A DNA stretch of 37,055 nucleotides from Actinomycetota bacterium (GTDB taxonomy: Bacteria; Actinomycetota; UBA4738; HRBIN12). The notes under the pieces are model-generated. The model was not told where the DNA came from, made no database searches, and saw only the letters and a list, made by a program, of their open reading frames with translations. The position numbers were made by a program, and so were the translations under genes. Every line of letters begins with the position of its first letter. Positions within the stretch are counted from its first letter, which is position 1. The stretch covers positions 1 to 37,055 of the forward strand of contig VAYU01000004.1 of NCBI GenBank assembly GCA_005884925.1, in the 5' to 3' direction. Below, piece by piece: positions 1 through 7,238 of this stretch.

Positions 1-144
1 ACGAATGCGTCTTTCGTCCCAGGGATCGAGACGAACGATCTCTCAGGATGGACGAGCGGCGCGATGGGTGGCACGTGGGCAACGAGCACCGCCCAGGCCG
101 TGGCGATCGGTGTCGAGATCCGGGCGGCGAGCGGAGGCCCATAG
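1..144 (+). CDS. possible C-terminal end of an exported protein (5' end outside window)
   Basis: Frame 1 is open from the first base to a TAG at 142-144, giving 47 codons without a start. Third positions are mostly G or C and the composition is protein-like (Gly, Ala, Thr, Ser, with a short NDLSGW stretch like those near the start of extracellular carbohydrate-binding or jelly-roll domains). No family can be named from so short a piece. It would run convergent to the two minus-strand tRNAs. It could also be a chance open frame in GC-rich DNA; sequence to the left of the window would decide. Confidence 0.3.
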   Translation, partial: TNASFVPGIETNDLSGWTSGAMGGTWATSTAQAVAIGVEIRAASGGP

Positions 145-229
145 GGGCTTCCCCCGCTCACCCTGTCGCGGTCTGGAACGCGGTAGCCGGTGGACGACAC
201 CAGCGAGGTGGCGAGTTACATCCTCGTCG

Positions 230-301
230 TAGCGGGGGCGGGACTCGAACCCGCGACACAGCGATTATGAGCCGCTTGCTCTACCTCTGAGCTACCCCGC
301 C
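230..301 (-). tRNA. tRNA-Met (CAT), elongator type
   Basis: On the minus strand the sequence folds as a full cloverleaf. A 7-bp acceptor stem (first pair G-U) is followed by TA at positions 8-9. The anticodon stem carries the loop CTCATAA (anticodon on plus bases 267-269), and the T arm has the loop TTCGAGT. The discriminator is A and CCA is not encoded. The paired first position argues against initiator tRNA, which normally has a mismatch there. A tRNA-Ile with modified CAT anticodon is the alternative. It lies 52 bp downstream of tRNA-Thr in the same orientation, the Thr-Met order common in Actinomycetota. Confidence 0.93.
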
Positions 302-353
302 CCGGCAGCTCGTCAGTCTACCTGCGGGAACGGGTCGCGCCACGACTCACTCG

Positions 354-426
354 AGCCGCGAGTGGGAATCGAACCCACGACCCCGGCCCTACCATGGCCG
401 TGCTCTGCCGACTGAGCTATCGCGGC
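354..426 (-). tRNA. tRNA-Thr (GGT)
   Basis: The minus strand forms a complete cloverleaf. The acceptor stem is 7 perfect pairs, the anticodon stem is CGGCC/GGCCG with loop ATGGTAG (anticodon GGT), and the T arm is GTGGG/CCCAC around TTCGATT. The discriminator is U and no CCA is encoded. It is the upstream member of a Thr-Met pair and is probably co-transcribed with tRNA-Met. Confidence 0.95.
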
Positions 427-506
427 GACCCGACCACGCTACCAGCGGGAACCCGAGCCCGCGAAAGCCCTGTGCCCTGTTCGGCCGCGTCCGTTTCTCC
501 GGGACG

Positions 507-535
507 CTATCCGGGTATCTCGGCATCCATGGCAA
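507..535 (-). promoter_or_regulatory. candidate promoter of the tRNA-Thr/tRNA-Met unit
   Basis: Minus strand: TTGCCA (535-530) and GGATAG (512-507) are separated by 17 bp, a sigma-70-like arrangement that would start transcription about 70 bp before tRNA-Thr. The -10 match is modest. The site overlaps the start of the proposed small membrane gene on the other strand. Confidence 0.3.
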
Positions 536-831
536 CAGCGACCGAAGCCCCCGTGAGGCCTCAGACGGCACACACCTCACCGCCGGGCTTGGACCCGAGG
601 CCGAGGGACGTCTTCACCTTCGGTGCGCCTTCCCGGATACCGTTCCCGATCCAAGAGATCCTGCGGTCGGCGAGCATGGGGTTCTTCGATGGGCGCGACC
701 CTGCGTGCTCGATCCCTTCGACGCTCACGAAGATCGGCGGTGTCGTCCTCGCGGTGACGGCCGTGATGCTCTGCGTACTCGGCGTGACCGGCGCACTGCT
801 CCTGTGGGCGTTCCATGCCGCATTCGGTTGA
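529..831 (+). CDS. small single-pass membrane protein, unknown function
   Basis: Predicted 100 residues. The N-terminal half is Pro/Arg-rich and unremarkable. The C-terminal 30 residues form one clear membrane helix (GGVVLAVTAVMLCVLGVTGA and onward), so this would be a C-terminally anchored protein. Codon use in the C-terminal half has the G/C-rich third positions expected of a real gene. The start is uncertain: ATG 529 has no visible ribosome site, ATG 676 is an alternative, and any start further upstream would lie inside tRNA-Thr. I do not recognise the family. Confidence 0.4.
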   Translation: MATATEAPVRPQTAHTSPPGLDPRPRDVFTFGAPSRIPFPIQEILRSASMGFFDGRDPACSIPSTLTKIGGVVLAVTAVMLCVLGVTGALLLWAFHAAFG

Positions 832-1232
832 GTGCCGTGGCTGAGATCAGATCCTGCAGACCTGGTTGAAGAACGGGAACGGGTCGATCCCGTCGAGGAT
901 GCAGCTGCACCCGGACGGCGCCACATGCAGCGTTCGCGGGATGTTCCACGGGTGCCCTCGAAGTGATCATGGGTCGTACGCGCGTCGCCGGTGGAGCCGA
1001 CGCCTCGATAGCGGTGACGAGACGCCGGTGGAACGATCGAGGCACATCGGGGCTCCGACAGGCGGCGATGGTCGGCTCGGCCCTCGAGGTAGGGGACGGG
1101 CGGCGAACACGAAGAGGAGCACGAGGAGCAGCGCAGCTGCGCGCGGCCCGTATCGCCTCACGGATGGCCTCGCGACTCGCGGTGGTACCGCCCCCGCCCT
1201 GCGCACGCGTAGACCTGCGGGATGATGGTTCG
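832..1232. other. 400-bp stretch without a confident gene
   Basis: No convincing complete gene or promoter is visible. On the minus strand, bases 847-966 are open and strikingly gene-like in codon use (see that entry). The same frame continues upstream past a TGA at 967-969 with a short hydrophobic run, but the flanking sequence is arginine-rich and looks like a shadow frame. Confidence 0.4.
847..966 (-). pseudogene. coding-like open stretch, possible gene remnant
   Basis: Between in-frame TGA codons at 967-969 and 847-849 the minus strand encodes 39 residues with almost all third positions G or C. The peptide is protein-like, with a Cys-Ser-Cys pair and an aromatic-rich tail ending PFPFFNQVCRI. 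No ATG is present; only internal GTG codons could start it. It may be the 3' end of a decayed gene or a very small gene. No family recognised. Confidence 0.25.
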
Positions 1233-1691
1233 GTGCTACGCCGGATACTGCTCCTGCCACTGCTCATGGGGCTCGCGGCCTGCTCGTCCCCTGCATCGGT
1301 CCAGCCAGCGTCCATGCGGCAGGGTGCGATCGTGTTCGGTGGAGGCGATCGACTGCGCGTGCGCATCGCGGAGACAGAGGCGGAGCGAGCGGCAGGGCTC
1401 ATGCACGTCATGGCGCTGGCCCCGGATGACGGGATGGCGTTCGTGTTCAACCAACCGGTCACGGACCGGTTCTGGATGAAGGACACGCTGATCCCGCTGT
1501 CGGTGGCGTTCGTCGGCGAAGACGGGCGGGTCATCTCCTTGAGTGACATGGACCCTTGCACGGCCGAGCCGTGTCCGACGTACCCGGCATCGGGGCCGTA
1601 CACGATGGCGGTCGAGGCGAACCTCGGGTGGTTCCGGGACCACCACGTGAGCATCGGTAGCACGGCTCGGCTGGAGCCGGCCGATGGATGA
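1233..1691 (+). CDS. DUF192 family lipoprotein
   Basis: 152 residues. GTG 1233 is chosen because it gives a textbook lipoprotein signal (two Arg, then a Leu-rich core, then the lipobox LAAC with Cys17), so the mature protein should be lipid-anchored outside the membrane. The rest matches the DUF192 fold: ERAAGLM near residue 50, then GMAFVF, FWMKDTLIPLSVAF, a SLSDMDPC segment and the closing AVEANLGW. DUF192 proteins are small secreted or periplasmic proteins of unknown biochemical role. The stop codon overlaps the next gene by 8 bases, so the two are probably translated together. Family assignment is firm; function is not known. Confidence 0.85.
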   Translation: MLRRILLLPLLMGLAACSSPASVQPASMRQGAIVFGGGDRLRVRIAETEAERAAGLMHVMALAPDDGMAFVFNQPVTDRFWMKDTLIPLSVAFVGEDGRVISLSDMDPCTAEPCPTYPASGPYTMAVEANLGWFRDHHVSIGSTARLEPADG

Positions 1692-2010
1692 GTCGTGCTT
1701 GCTCTGCTCCGGCGATCGCTTGACCGAGTGGCGGTTCGAGGACGAGGACTGTTGGGTGGCGGACTGCATCGTGTGCATGACGCCGATGATCGTGTGGCGA
1801 ACCCATGGCTTGCCCGATCCCCATAGGGAACGCGCGTTGATCGGACGGCTCGAGCAGGTCGCCGCGGAGCGGTACGGGGAGGACGGATTCTGGGTCGATC
1901 CCGAGCGGCGCCGGATCCCCGACCATTGGCATGCCCACGCTCGACCGGCCGGCGGGTTCTTCGACCCGCGGAGTCCCTTGTTCGAGGAACCAGCGGACGG
2001 CGAAGGTTAG
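1684..2010 (+). CDS. small CxxC protein, putative zinc-binding, unknown function
   Basis: 108 residues. Two Cys pairs near the N terminus (CLLC at 5-8 and CIVC about 20 residues later) look like a zinc-ribbon site. A His-rich HWHAHARP segment near residue 80 could add ligands. The body is acidic and Trp/Arg-rich with no signal or membrane segment, so it is cytoplasmic. ATG 1684 overlaps the end of the DUF192 gene, implying translational coupling. The stop TAG overlaps the TAA of the convergent cyclase gene by 2 bases, and a long hairpin follows at once. The metal site is inferred from spacing only. Confidence 0.75.
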   Translation: MDESCLLCSGDRLTEWRFEDEDCWVADCIVCMTPMIVWRTHGLPDPHRERALIGRLEQVAAERYGEDGFWVDPERRRIPDHWHAHARPAGGFFDPRSPLFEEPADGEG

Positions 2011-2822
2011 ATGGCGGGGGATCCGGTCTCGGCCGACGGTTCGTCGGCCGAGACCGGATCCTCGCCATCCCCGGCGAAGGTCAACGCGTAGACCTCTTGA
2101 CCCCTCGGGTATTCCTTCGTGGGGCGGAGCTCTCTGGACACGGACACACCGAGCGCCTCGTAGACGCCCGCTTGCTCGTCGCGCAGCCGTTCGCCGAGGT
2201 AGACGTTGGCGACGATCTCCTGGGGCAGGACCGCGGCCGTCACCATGCGCACCGCCCCGACGACGGGCGATCCGACGATCGTCAGCTCATCGGCGATCTT
2301 GACGAGATGGCCCGGTCCGGCGTCCAGGCCCATCGCGAGGCCCACCCCGGCCGAGAGGTTCCTCGAGTTGCTCCGGAAGTCCTCCAGGACGCGACGATGG
2401 AAGAGCTCGATGAGGCTGTGTGCGGTGTGCGCGACGTCGCCGGTCGTTTGGACGAACCGCTCCTCGTACTCGTCGGGCGGCGCGGGTTGGACGATCCAAT
2501 ACGCGAGGAACCCGTCGCCCGTGAACTTGTCGAACCAACCCCCCGAGCTCCGGATCCCTCGGCGAACGGACGTCACGAACTTGTCCATCACCAGCGCGAA
2601 CCGTTCGAACCGCACGGCCTCCTTCATGAGGGTCGTCGATTCCCGGATGTCGGCCGCCATCACGAACATCTGGATCGGCTCGCCGTCGATGACGGAATCC
2701 AACAGGTCCATCTTCCGGAACCGCTGCTCCCAGTCGGGAGGAGCATGGGGCTTCAGCAGGCGTGCAACGCGAGCTCGGTCTCGGTCGCGTTGGCCGGCCG
2801 GCCTCGATCGCGCGCTCGCCAC
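2007..2822 (-). CDS. class III adenylate/guanylate cyclase, single catalytic domain
   Basis: 271 residues with a GTG start. The catalytic domain covers about residues 50-195. Metal-binding Asp58 sits in AADIREST and Asp103 in the KFTGDGF turn. Lys99 and Thr181 fall at the two base-selecting positions; Lys with Thr is a combination seen in bacterial adenylate cyclases, so ATP is the likelier substrate. The transition-state Arg (Arg192 in VGAVRM) is kept, but the usual partner Asn is replaced by Val188. There is no membrane or sensor domain, so the protein is cytoplasmic. It starts 6 bp after an SRPBCC gene, so the two form an operon. Its last 20 codons encode a long hairpin. Class is confident; nucleotide and activity are inferred. 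Confidence 0.85.
   Translation of the reverse strand: MASARSRPAGQRDRDRARVARLLKPHAPPDWEQRFRKMDLLDSVIDGEPIQMFVMAADIRESTTLMKEAVRFERFALVMDKFVTSVRRGIRSSGGWFDKFTGDGFLAYWIVQPAPPDEYEERFVQTTGDVAHTAHSLIELFHRRVLEDFRSNSRNLSAGVGLAMGLDAGPGHLVKIADELTIVGSPVVGAVRMVTAAVLPQEIVANVYLGERLRDEQAGVYEALGVSVSRELRPTKEYPRGQEVYALTFAGDGEDPVSADEPSAETGSPAI
2011..2068. terminator. 26-bp hairpin at the convergent gene ends
   Basis: Bases 2019-2036 and 2044-2061 are an 18-bp perfect inverted repeat. Two more pairs close the loop to 3 nt, and outer arms ATGGCG/CGCCAT (2011-2016, 2063-2068) add 6 pairs after a small internal loop. It begins right after the plus-strand stop codon, so it is a likely terminator for the DUF192/CxxC unit. 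It lies wholly inside the last codons of the minus-strand cyclase gene. There is no T-tract. Confidence 0.75.
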
Positions 2823-2828
2823 GGCCGG

Positions 2829-3599
2829 CTATCCCGGGGCGACTGCGCCGAGCGAGGCGTCGAACAGCCGCATAAGCCAGGTCTGCCATGCGTGCCGGGT
2901 TGCTTCCGCGTCGACGTTGTCGGCGAAGAGATGGTGCCCGACCATCACCGATCCATCGAAGCCGTAGATGAATCGATAGAGCGCATCGACTGAGCGCACG
3001 CCCAGGAACGACGGCGAAACGTAGTCCACGACGCCGTCGATCGGTTCGAAACCTTCGGGGGTCAGCCGGACCTGGTCGCCATCGGCAGCCTCGTCGCCCA
3101 GTCCCAGGCCCCGTCTGAACATCGACATCGCGTGCTCACGATCCGGTACGGTCGGTCCCTGCGCGTCGATACCGACCGCGAACCGGCCCGAGAAGTAGGT
3201 GAGGTACTCGACCAGCTTGTGGAGGTACATCGGGTCGCCCTCACTCATGCCCTCGTACTCCGCTTCCCAGTCCTCTCCCAGCATGCCGCTATGGACGTAC
3301 CGGATCGCGGTCCGCCGCGGGCCGCGATCCTCGATGCGGTAGTCGAACCGGTGGAAGGTTCCATCCGGCCCCTCGGTGCCGGTGTTCACGAACCGCTTGG
3401 GCGGGTCCCAGGTCGTGACGGTGGACTCCTCGGTGTATCCGCCGATGCTCCACCGAGCCCGGCCTCCCTGGCGGGGCTCAACCTCGCTCTCGCCCATGAA
3501 CCAGGAGTCCATCCCGGGTCCGGTAGCGATCGCCTCCCACACCGCTTCGGGCGATGCCCCGACCTCCAACTCCTTGGTGATCTCGAACCGATGGGCCAT
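2829..3599 (-). CDS. SRPBCC (AHSA1-like) domain protein
   Basis: 256 residues. ATG 3599 is preceded by GGAGGA at a good distance. Residues 1-150 show the START/AHSA1 pattern: a beta strand with FEITKELEVGASPEAVWEAI, then GMDSWFMG, then the WDPPKRFV strand and the long C-terminal helix with YLHKLVEYLTYF. About 100 further residues (FEPIDGVVDYVSPSFLG and onward) form a second alpha/beta region with an SRPBCC-like look. Such domains bind hydrophobic ligands or act as cofactors; no catalytic residues stand out. It is the first gene of the operon with the cyclase, so it might tune that enzyme, which is inference from position. No membrane segment. Confidence 0.8.
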   Translation of the reverse strand: MAHRFEITKELEVGASPEAVWEAIATGPGMDSWFMGESEVEPRQGGRARWSIGGYTEESTVTTWDPPKRFVNTGTEGPDGTFHRFDYRIEDRGPRRTAIRYVHSGMLGEDWEAEYEGMSEGDPMYLHKLVEYLTYFSGRFAVGIDAQGPTVPDREHAMSMFRRGLGLGDEAADGDQVRLTPEGFEPIDGVVDYVSPSFLGVRSVDALYRFIYGFDGSVMVGHHLFADNVDAEATRHAWQTWLMRLFDASLGAVAPG

Positions 3600-3729
3600 G
3601 CGTACGATCCTCCGTCCGCCCATCGTAGCGGGGGACGCTTCGCGCGGGTGCCCTCGATACGGGCTGTAGCGATTTGCGGTTCGGCGCACACCGTGACATG
3701 ACGGGGTCCGCCGGCGACGATGGAGGGCC

Positions 3730-4107
3730 ATGGGCAAGGTGAACGAGCACGGCCACGAGTGTTGGATCGTCGAGACGTCGAAGGACGGAGAGCGCTGGCG
3801 CTTCTTCGGCAAGGCGTGGAAGCGACCCGGTGAGGAGGTCCTGCTTCACGCCGTTCCCCGGTACGTGCGCTTCCGTCCCGAATGGGAGCCGGATTGGCGT
3901 GAGCCACTCGAACGAACGAGCGACCTCCCGATGACCTTGCTGCTGATGGAGGCGGGGGCGCGGAGCGAACTGTGGCCGGACGCCGGACACGTCGGCTTGC
4001 CGATGCTGTTGCCGGGCGGGGAAGAAGGCAGGTTGCTCCGCTTCGAACATCGCGATGATCCGGACGAATGGACCTACGCGCTGGAGTTCCGCGGGTCTCG
4101 GGGCTGA
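3730..4107 (+). CDS. conserved-looking hypothetical protein
   Basis: 125 residues, start ATG 3730 with GGAGGG 3-8 bases upstream. The sequence is soluble, Trp- and Arg-rich and acidic (CWIVETSKDGERWRFFGKAW near the start, EEGRLLRFEHRDDPDEWTY near the end). This reads like a compact beta-rich cytoplasmic protein. No motif or family is recognised. It is transcribed divergently from the SRPBCC/cyclase operon, with 130 bp between them that must hold both promoters. Confidence 0.6.
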   Translation: MGKVNEHGHECWIVETSKDGERWRFFGKAWKRPGEEVLLHAVPRYVRFRPEWEPDWREPLERTSDLPMTLLLMEAGARSELWPDAGHVGLPMLLPGGEEGRLLRFEHRDDPDEWTYALEFRGSRG

Positions 4108-4254
4108 GGTCCCATCCGAACGAAACACCGTCTGCACCGGTCCAGATGAGCCGTGCGGGCGTCTTCCGGGTCACCCAGCTATGTCCCGCAGTTGACGTAT
4201 CGCTCTCCGACGGCGAGCGGACTACGGTGAACGCTCTGCCACCGGGGCCGGGCC

Positions 4255-5658
4255 GTGAGCTTCCCTATCCCGTGGCCGACGATGCGCTCGAACAGAACGG
4301 AAATGGGACCCAAGGACCCGCGTCTGGCAGCAGGAACGGACCCATCACTCCGGGTCCTCGTCGCCGTCCCGATCCCCCTGCAACGTGCGCTCGTGCAGTT
4401 CTTCATGCAGGAGGCGGGGTTCGAGCTGCTTCCGATCCCGCTTCCGAACATCGACGTCGCCGATCTGGCTGGGCACGATCACCCCGACGCGATCGTCTTG
4501 CACGAGAGCGTCGCGAAACGGTCGGAGTCCGGTCTGGTCCGTGAGGTTCGCCGCGACTCGCCGTCGACGAAGATCGTCGTCCTGGCGCAGGCGCCGGACG
4601 AAGCGTGGCGCGGACCCGCCCGAGGAGCGGACGCGTACCTCGAGGAATGGGTCGGGATCGCGGAGCTCGATGGTGTCCTACGCGATCTCTGTCACGCCGG
4701 ATCGACCGTGCTCGCCCCACCCTCTGCCCCGATCCTGGAGGCACCCGTTCTTGACCATCCACCCCTCGCCGAAGGAGCCGAAGGGGAGGCGCTGATGCCC
4801 GCGGCTCCTGCTCCCACGCGGAGCGGTCGCTGGTACGAGCGCTTCCAGGGCGCGGCGGCGGCCGTGGTTATCCTCTTCGCGCTCTTCAGGGGCCCCGGGC
4901 TGTTCCTGCAAACGGTATCCACCCAAGGGGAAGGGGGTTCTGCGAAGACGAGCCTCGACGTCGCGTATTCATCCTTCAACCTGTTGGTTGCTGACCTCAA
5001 ACAGGGTTCGCCGTCCGAAGTCCTCATCCGGGACGCTGGCGATCTGCGCGCGGCGCTGGCGGCCGCGATGACCGCGGGGGCGGACGTCAGGGACCTCAAT
5101 GCCGAGATCGCCTCGCAGGTTCCGCCCTTGCTATCGAACGTTCCCCCGGCAACGGCTACCGCGATCGTCGCCGCCCTCGGCGGCCTGGTGGACAACCCCT
5201 CCAGCGGACCCGAACCGAGCGCCAGTCCGAGCCCGAGCGAGTCACCGAGCCCGAGCCCGAGCGAGTCACCGAGCCCGAGCCCGAGCGAGTCACCGAGCCC
5301 GAGCGAGTCACCGAGCCCGAGCGAGTCGCCGAGCCCGAGCGAGTCGCCGAGCCCGAGCCCGAGCGAGTCGCCGAGCCCGAGCCCGAGCGAATCGCCGAGT
5401 CCCAGCGAATCGCCGAGCCCGAGCCCGAGCGAGTCGCCGAGTCCGAGCCCGAGCGAGTCGCCAAGCCCGACCGACAGTGATTCCCCGAGCCCAAGCGAGT
5501 CCTCAAGCGCCGCAGGGGCCGTCCAACAGGCTCAGGGAGCCGACGCGGGAGGTCCCGGCGGGACACCGCCTGATCCCACGCTTGCGATCACCCTCGTCTT
5601 CGCAGTGCTTCCCGCGTCATCTTGGTTGTTGCGAGCCAACTCCCGCAACTTGTCCTGA
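4255..5658 (+). CDS. membrane protein with degenerate receiver-like domain and Ser-Pro-Glu repeats
   Basis: 467 residues from GTG 4255; ATG 4282 or ATG 4303 are possible alternatives. Residues 32-145 have the order and hydrophobicity of a response-regulator receiver (LRVLVAVP, then PDAIVLH, then KIVVLAQ, then GADAYLEEW). The key residues are gone: His83 stands where the phosphorylated Asp should be, Ala replaces the switch Ser/Thr and Glu replaces the invariant Lys. One membrane helix follows at about 200-218, then an Ala-rich region (240-312), about 95 residues of SPSPSE/SPSE repeats, and a second hydrophobic segment near the C terminus. Probable layout is an inside pseudo-receiver and an outside repeat stalk. 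Function unknown; domain reading is by eye. Confidence 0.7.
   Translation: MSFPIPWPTMRSNRTEMGPKDPRLAAGTDPSLRVLVAVPIPLQRALVQFFMQEAGFELLPIPLPNIDVADLAGHDHPDAIVLHESVAKRSESGLVREVRRDSPSTKIVVLAQAPDEAWRGPARGADAYLEEWVGIAELDGVLRDLCHAGSTVLAPPSAPILEAPVLDHPPLAEGAEGEALMPAAPAPTRSGRWYERFQGAAAAVVILFALFRGPGLFLQTVSTQGEGGSAKTSLDVAYSSFNLLVADLKQGSPSEVLIRDAGDLRAALAAAMTAGADVRDLNAEIASQVPPLLSNVPPATATAIVAALGGLVDNPSSGPEPSASPSPSESPSPSPSESPSPSPSESPSPSESPSPSESPSPSESPSPSPSESPSPSPSESPSPSESPSPSPSESPSPSPSESPSPTDSDSPSPSESSSAAGAVQQAQGADAGGPGGTPPDPTLAITLVFAVLPASSWLLRANSRNLS
5221..5505 (+). repeat. coding tandem repeat, Ser-Pro-Ser-Glu units
   Basis: Tandem 12-bp and 18-bp units built on AGCCCGAGC and GAGTC(A/G)CCG encode alternating SPSE and SPSPSE. 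Near-identical DNA copies, drifting only at third positions (tcaccg, tcgccg, tccc), suggest recent expansion by slippage. It is part of the preceding coding sequence and is likely variable in length between strains. Confidence 0.9.
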
Positions 5659-5668
5659 TCCGTTCGGC

Positions 5669-5685
5669 CGACGGCCCCTCCGTCG
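5669..5685. terminator. weak hairpin between convergent genes
   Basis: CGACGG (5669-5674) and CCGTCG (5680-5685) pair around a 5-nt loop in the 27-bp gap between the repeat-protein stop and the sigma-factor stop. The position fits a shared terminator, but the stem is only 6 bp and lacks a T-tract. Confidence 0.3.
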
Positions 5686-6885
5686 TCAGCGGACCTGACC
5701 GCTCGCCGTGCCCAGCTCCGCAAGCCGTCGCTCGAGCAAGCGCCGCTCCGCATCATCGTGAACGAGGGCGAGTGCGCGGCGGTACGCATCCCGCGCCTCG
5801 ACGGACCTTCCGAGTCGACGCAGCAGCTCTGCTCGCGTCGAATGCAGATAGTGGTAATCGTCGAGCGCGAGGCGATCGACGATCTCGAGGCCTTGCTGAG
5901 GCCCAAGCGCCTCGGCGACCGCGACGGCCCTGCTCAGCTCGACGACCGGCGACCCGGTGAGCTGAGCCAGCTCGCTGTAGAGCGCGGCGATCTGAGGCCA
6001 ATCGCGAGGTTCGTCCGCATGCAGGCTCGCGATCGCCGCCTGCACGACGTAGGGATCATGGCCGCCCAGCGCGAGGGCTCGGTTCAGCACGGCACGCCCC
6101 TCGGCGATCTGCGCTGCGTCCCAGAGCGCGCGATCCTGATCGGCAAGCAACACGATCTCGTCGTCACGGAAACGCGCCTCACGTCTGGCATCGAGCAGCA
6201 TCATCATGGCCAACAGTCCGCGCACCTCCGGCTCGTCGGGCATCAGCTCGGCGAGCGCCCTCCCGAGCATGAGCGCCTCAGGCACCAGTTCGCCGCGGGC
6301 GGGCGGAGCAGAGTAGCCCTCGTTGAAGATCAGATAGACGACCGCGAGCACCGCGACGAGCCGAGCGGGCAGGAGGTGCTCGGGTGGGACCCTGAACGGG
6401 ATCCGCGCGGCCTTGATCTTGCGCTTCGCGCGCACCAGCCGCTGCGCCATCGTGGGCTCGGGCACGAGGAAGGCATGAGCGATCTCCACGGTCGTGAGGC
6501 CCCCGAGCGTCCGGAGCACCAATGCGACCTGGGCGTCGACGGCGAGCGCCGGATGACAGCACGTGAAGATGAGCTCGAGGCGCTCGTCGAGGAACGGCGT
6601 GGCGCTGACCATGCCTTCAACCGGATCCTGCACCTGAAGCATCGAGGTCTTCGCCGCCAAGGTGCGATCGCGACGGATCCGATCGATCGCCCGGTTGCGC
6701 GCCGTCGTCACCAACCACGCACCCGGATCGGCGGGAGTTCCATCGTGCGGCCATCGCTCTGCAGCGATGGCGAAGGCCTCCTGCGCGGCTTCCTCGGCGA
6801 GATCGAAGTCGCCGAGGAAGCCGATCAACGCCGCGAGAACGCGCCCCCATTGGTCGCGGAACACCTGGTCGAGGATCGTTACCAC
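5686..6885 (-). CDS. ECF42-type sigma factor with C-terminal TPR-like extension
   Basis: 399 residues. Region 2 is at about 15-75 (FLGDFDLAEEAAQEAFAIAAERWP, then AWLVTTARNRAIDRIRR). Region 4 is at about 110-165, with the family-typical FTCCHPAL and the helix-turn-helix around TTVEIAHAFLVPEPTMAQRLVRA. The last 230 residues are helical TPR-like repeats, the hallmark of group ECF42, with the IFNEGY linker. The group has no classical anti-sigma factor; its partner is a DGPF-domain protein, encoded directly upstream here. GTG 6885 overlaps the stop of that gene by 7 bases (GTGGTAA), so the two are translationally coupled. A matching promoter lies before the pair. Confidence 0.92.
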   Translation of the reverse strand: MVTILDQVFRDQWGRVLAALIGFLGDFDLAEEAAQEAFAIAAERWPHDGTPADPGAWLVTTARNRAIDRIRRDRTLAAKTSMLQVQDPVEGMVSATPFLDERLELIFTCCHPALAVDAQVALVLRTLGGLTTVEIAHAFLVPEPTMAQRLVRAKRKIKAARIPFRVPPEHLLPARLVAVLAVVYLIFNEGYSAPPARGELVPEALMLGRALAELMPDEPEVRGLLAMMMLLDARREARFRDDEIVLLADQDRALWDAAQIAEGRAVLNRALALGGHDPYVVQAAIASLHADEPRDWPQIAALYSELAQLTGSPVVELSRAVAVAEALGPQQGLEIVDRLALDDYHYLHSTRAELLRRLGRSVEARDAYRRALALVHDDAERRLLERRLAELGTASGQVR

Positions 6886-7238
6886 TCCACGATCGGCCGC
6901 ACCTCGATCGCGCCACCGAGGCGAGCCGCCGGGATCCGCGCCGCAAGCTCGATCGCCGCGTCGAGGTCATCGGCCTCGAACAGCAGGTAGCCGCCGACCG
7001 CCTCTTTGAGCTCGACGAACGGGCCGTCGGTCGTGAGTGTCTTGCCGTCCTGTACCCGCACCGTGGTTGCCGTTTCGGGAGCGTCCAGCCCGAGACCGGG
7101 AGTGACACCCGGCGTCTGGTTGATCGCCTGGTAGTCGGCGTAGACCGCCTTCTGCTCGTCCTCCGAAAGGGTCGCCCACGCTTCTGGCGACCGCGGCGTC
7201 GGGGCATCGCCTTGATGGATCAACAGCATGTACTTCAT
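6879..7238 (-). CDS. YCII/DGPF-domain protein, partner of the ECF42 sigma factor
   Basis: 119 residues. ATG 7238 is preceded by AGGAGGAAGGG, an excellent ribosome site. The fold is a dimeric ferredoxin-like YCII domain: an N-terminal strand MKYMLLIHQ, the helix SEDEQKAVYADY, the signature TDGPFVELKEAVGG near residue 80, then a strand and helix with FEADDLDAAIELAARIP and the closing IEVRPI. DGPF proteins are encoded next to ECF42 sigma factors and are thought to take part in their signalling; the mechanism is unsettled. It is first in the two-gene operon. Confidence 0.92.
   Translation of the reverse strand: MKYMLLIHQGDAPTPRSPEAWATLSEDEQKAVYADYQAINQTPGVTPGLGLDAPETATTVRVQDGKTLTTDGPFVELKEAVGGYLLFEADDLDAAIELAARIPAARLGGAIEVRPIVEW

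Noticed and set aside
394-528. longer N terminus for the small membrane protein
   Set aside because: It would start within tRNA-Thr.
963-1232. longer DUF192 protein from ATG 963
   Set aside because: The added 90 residues are arginine-rich with no fold and would bury the lipoprotein signal that begins at GTG 1233.
725-2068. 447-codon open frame on the minus strand
   Set aside because: It is antisense to the DUF192 and CxxC genes, is rich in Arg/Pro/Ser, has no recognisable domain and crosses the strong hairpin; a shadow of GC-rich coding DNA.
3600-3812. N-terminal extension of the SRPBCC protein to 3812
   Set aside because: The ribosome site and canonical domain start are at ATG 3599; the extension overlaps the divergent gene and its promoter.
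5221-5505. CRISPR or regulatory repeat array
   Set aside because: Units are 12-18 bp, contiguous, without spacers, and stay in the reading frame as Ser-Pro-Glu codons.
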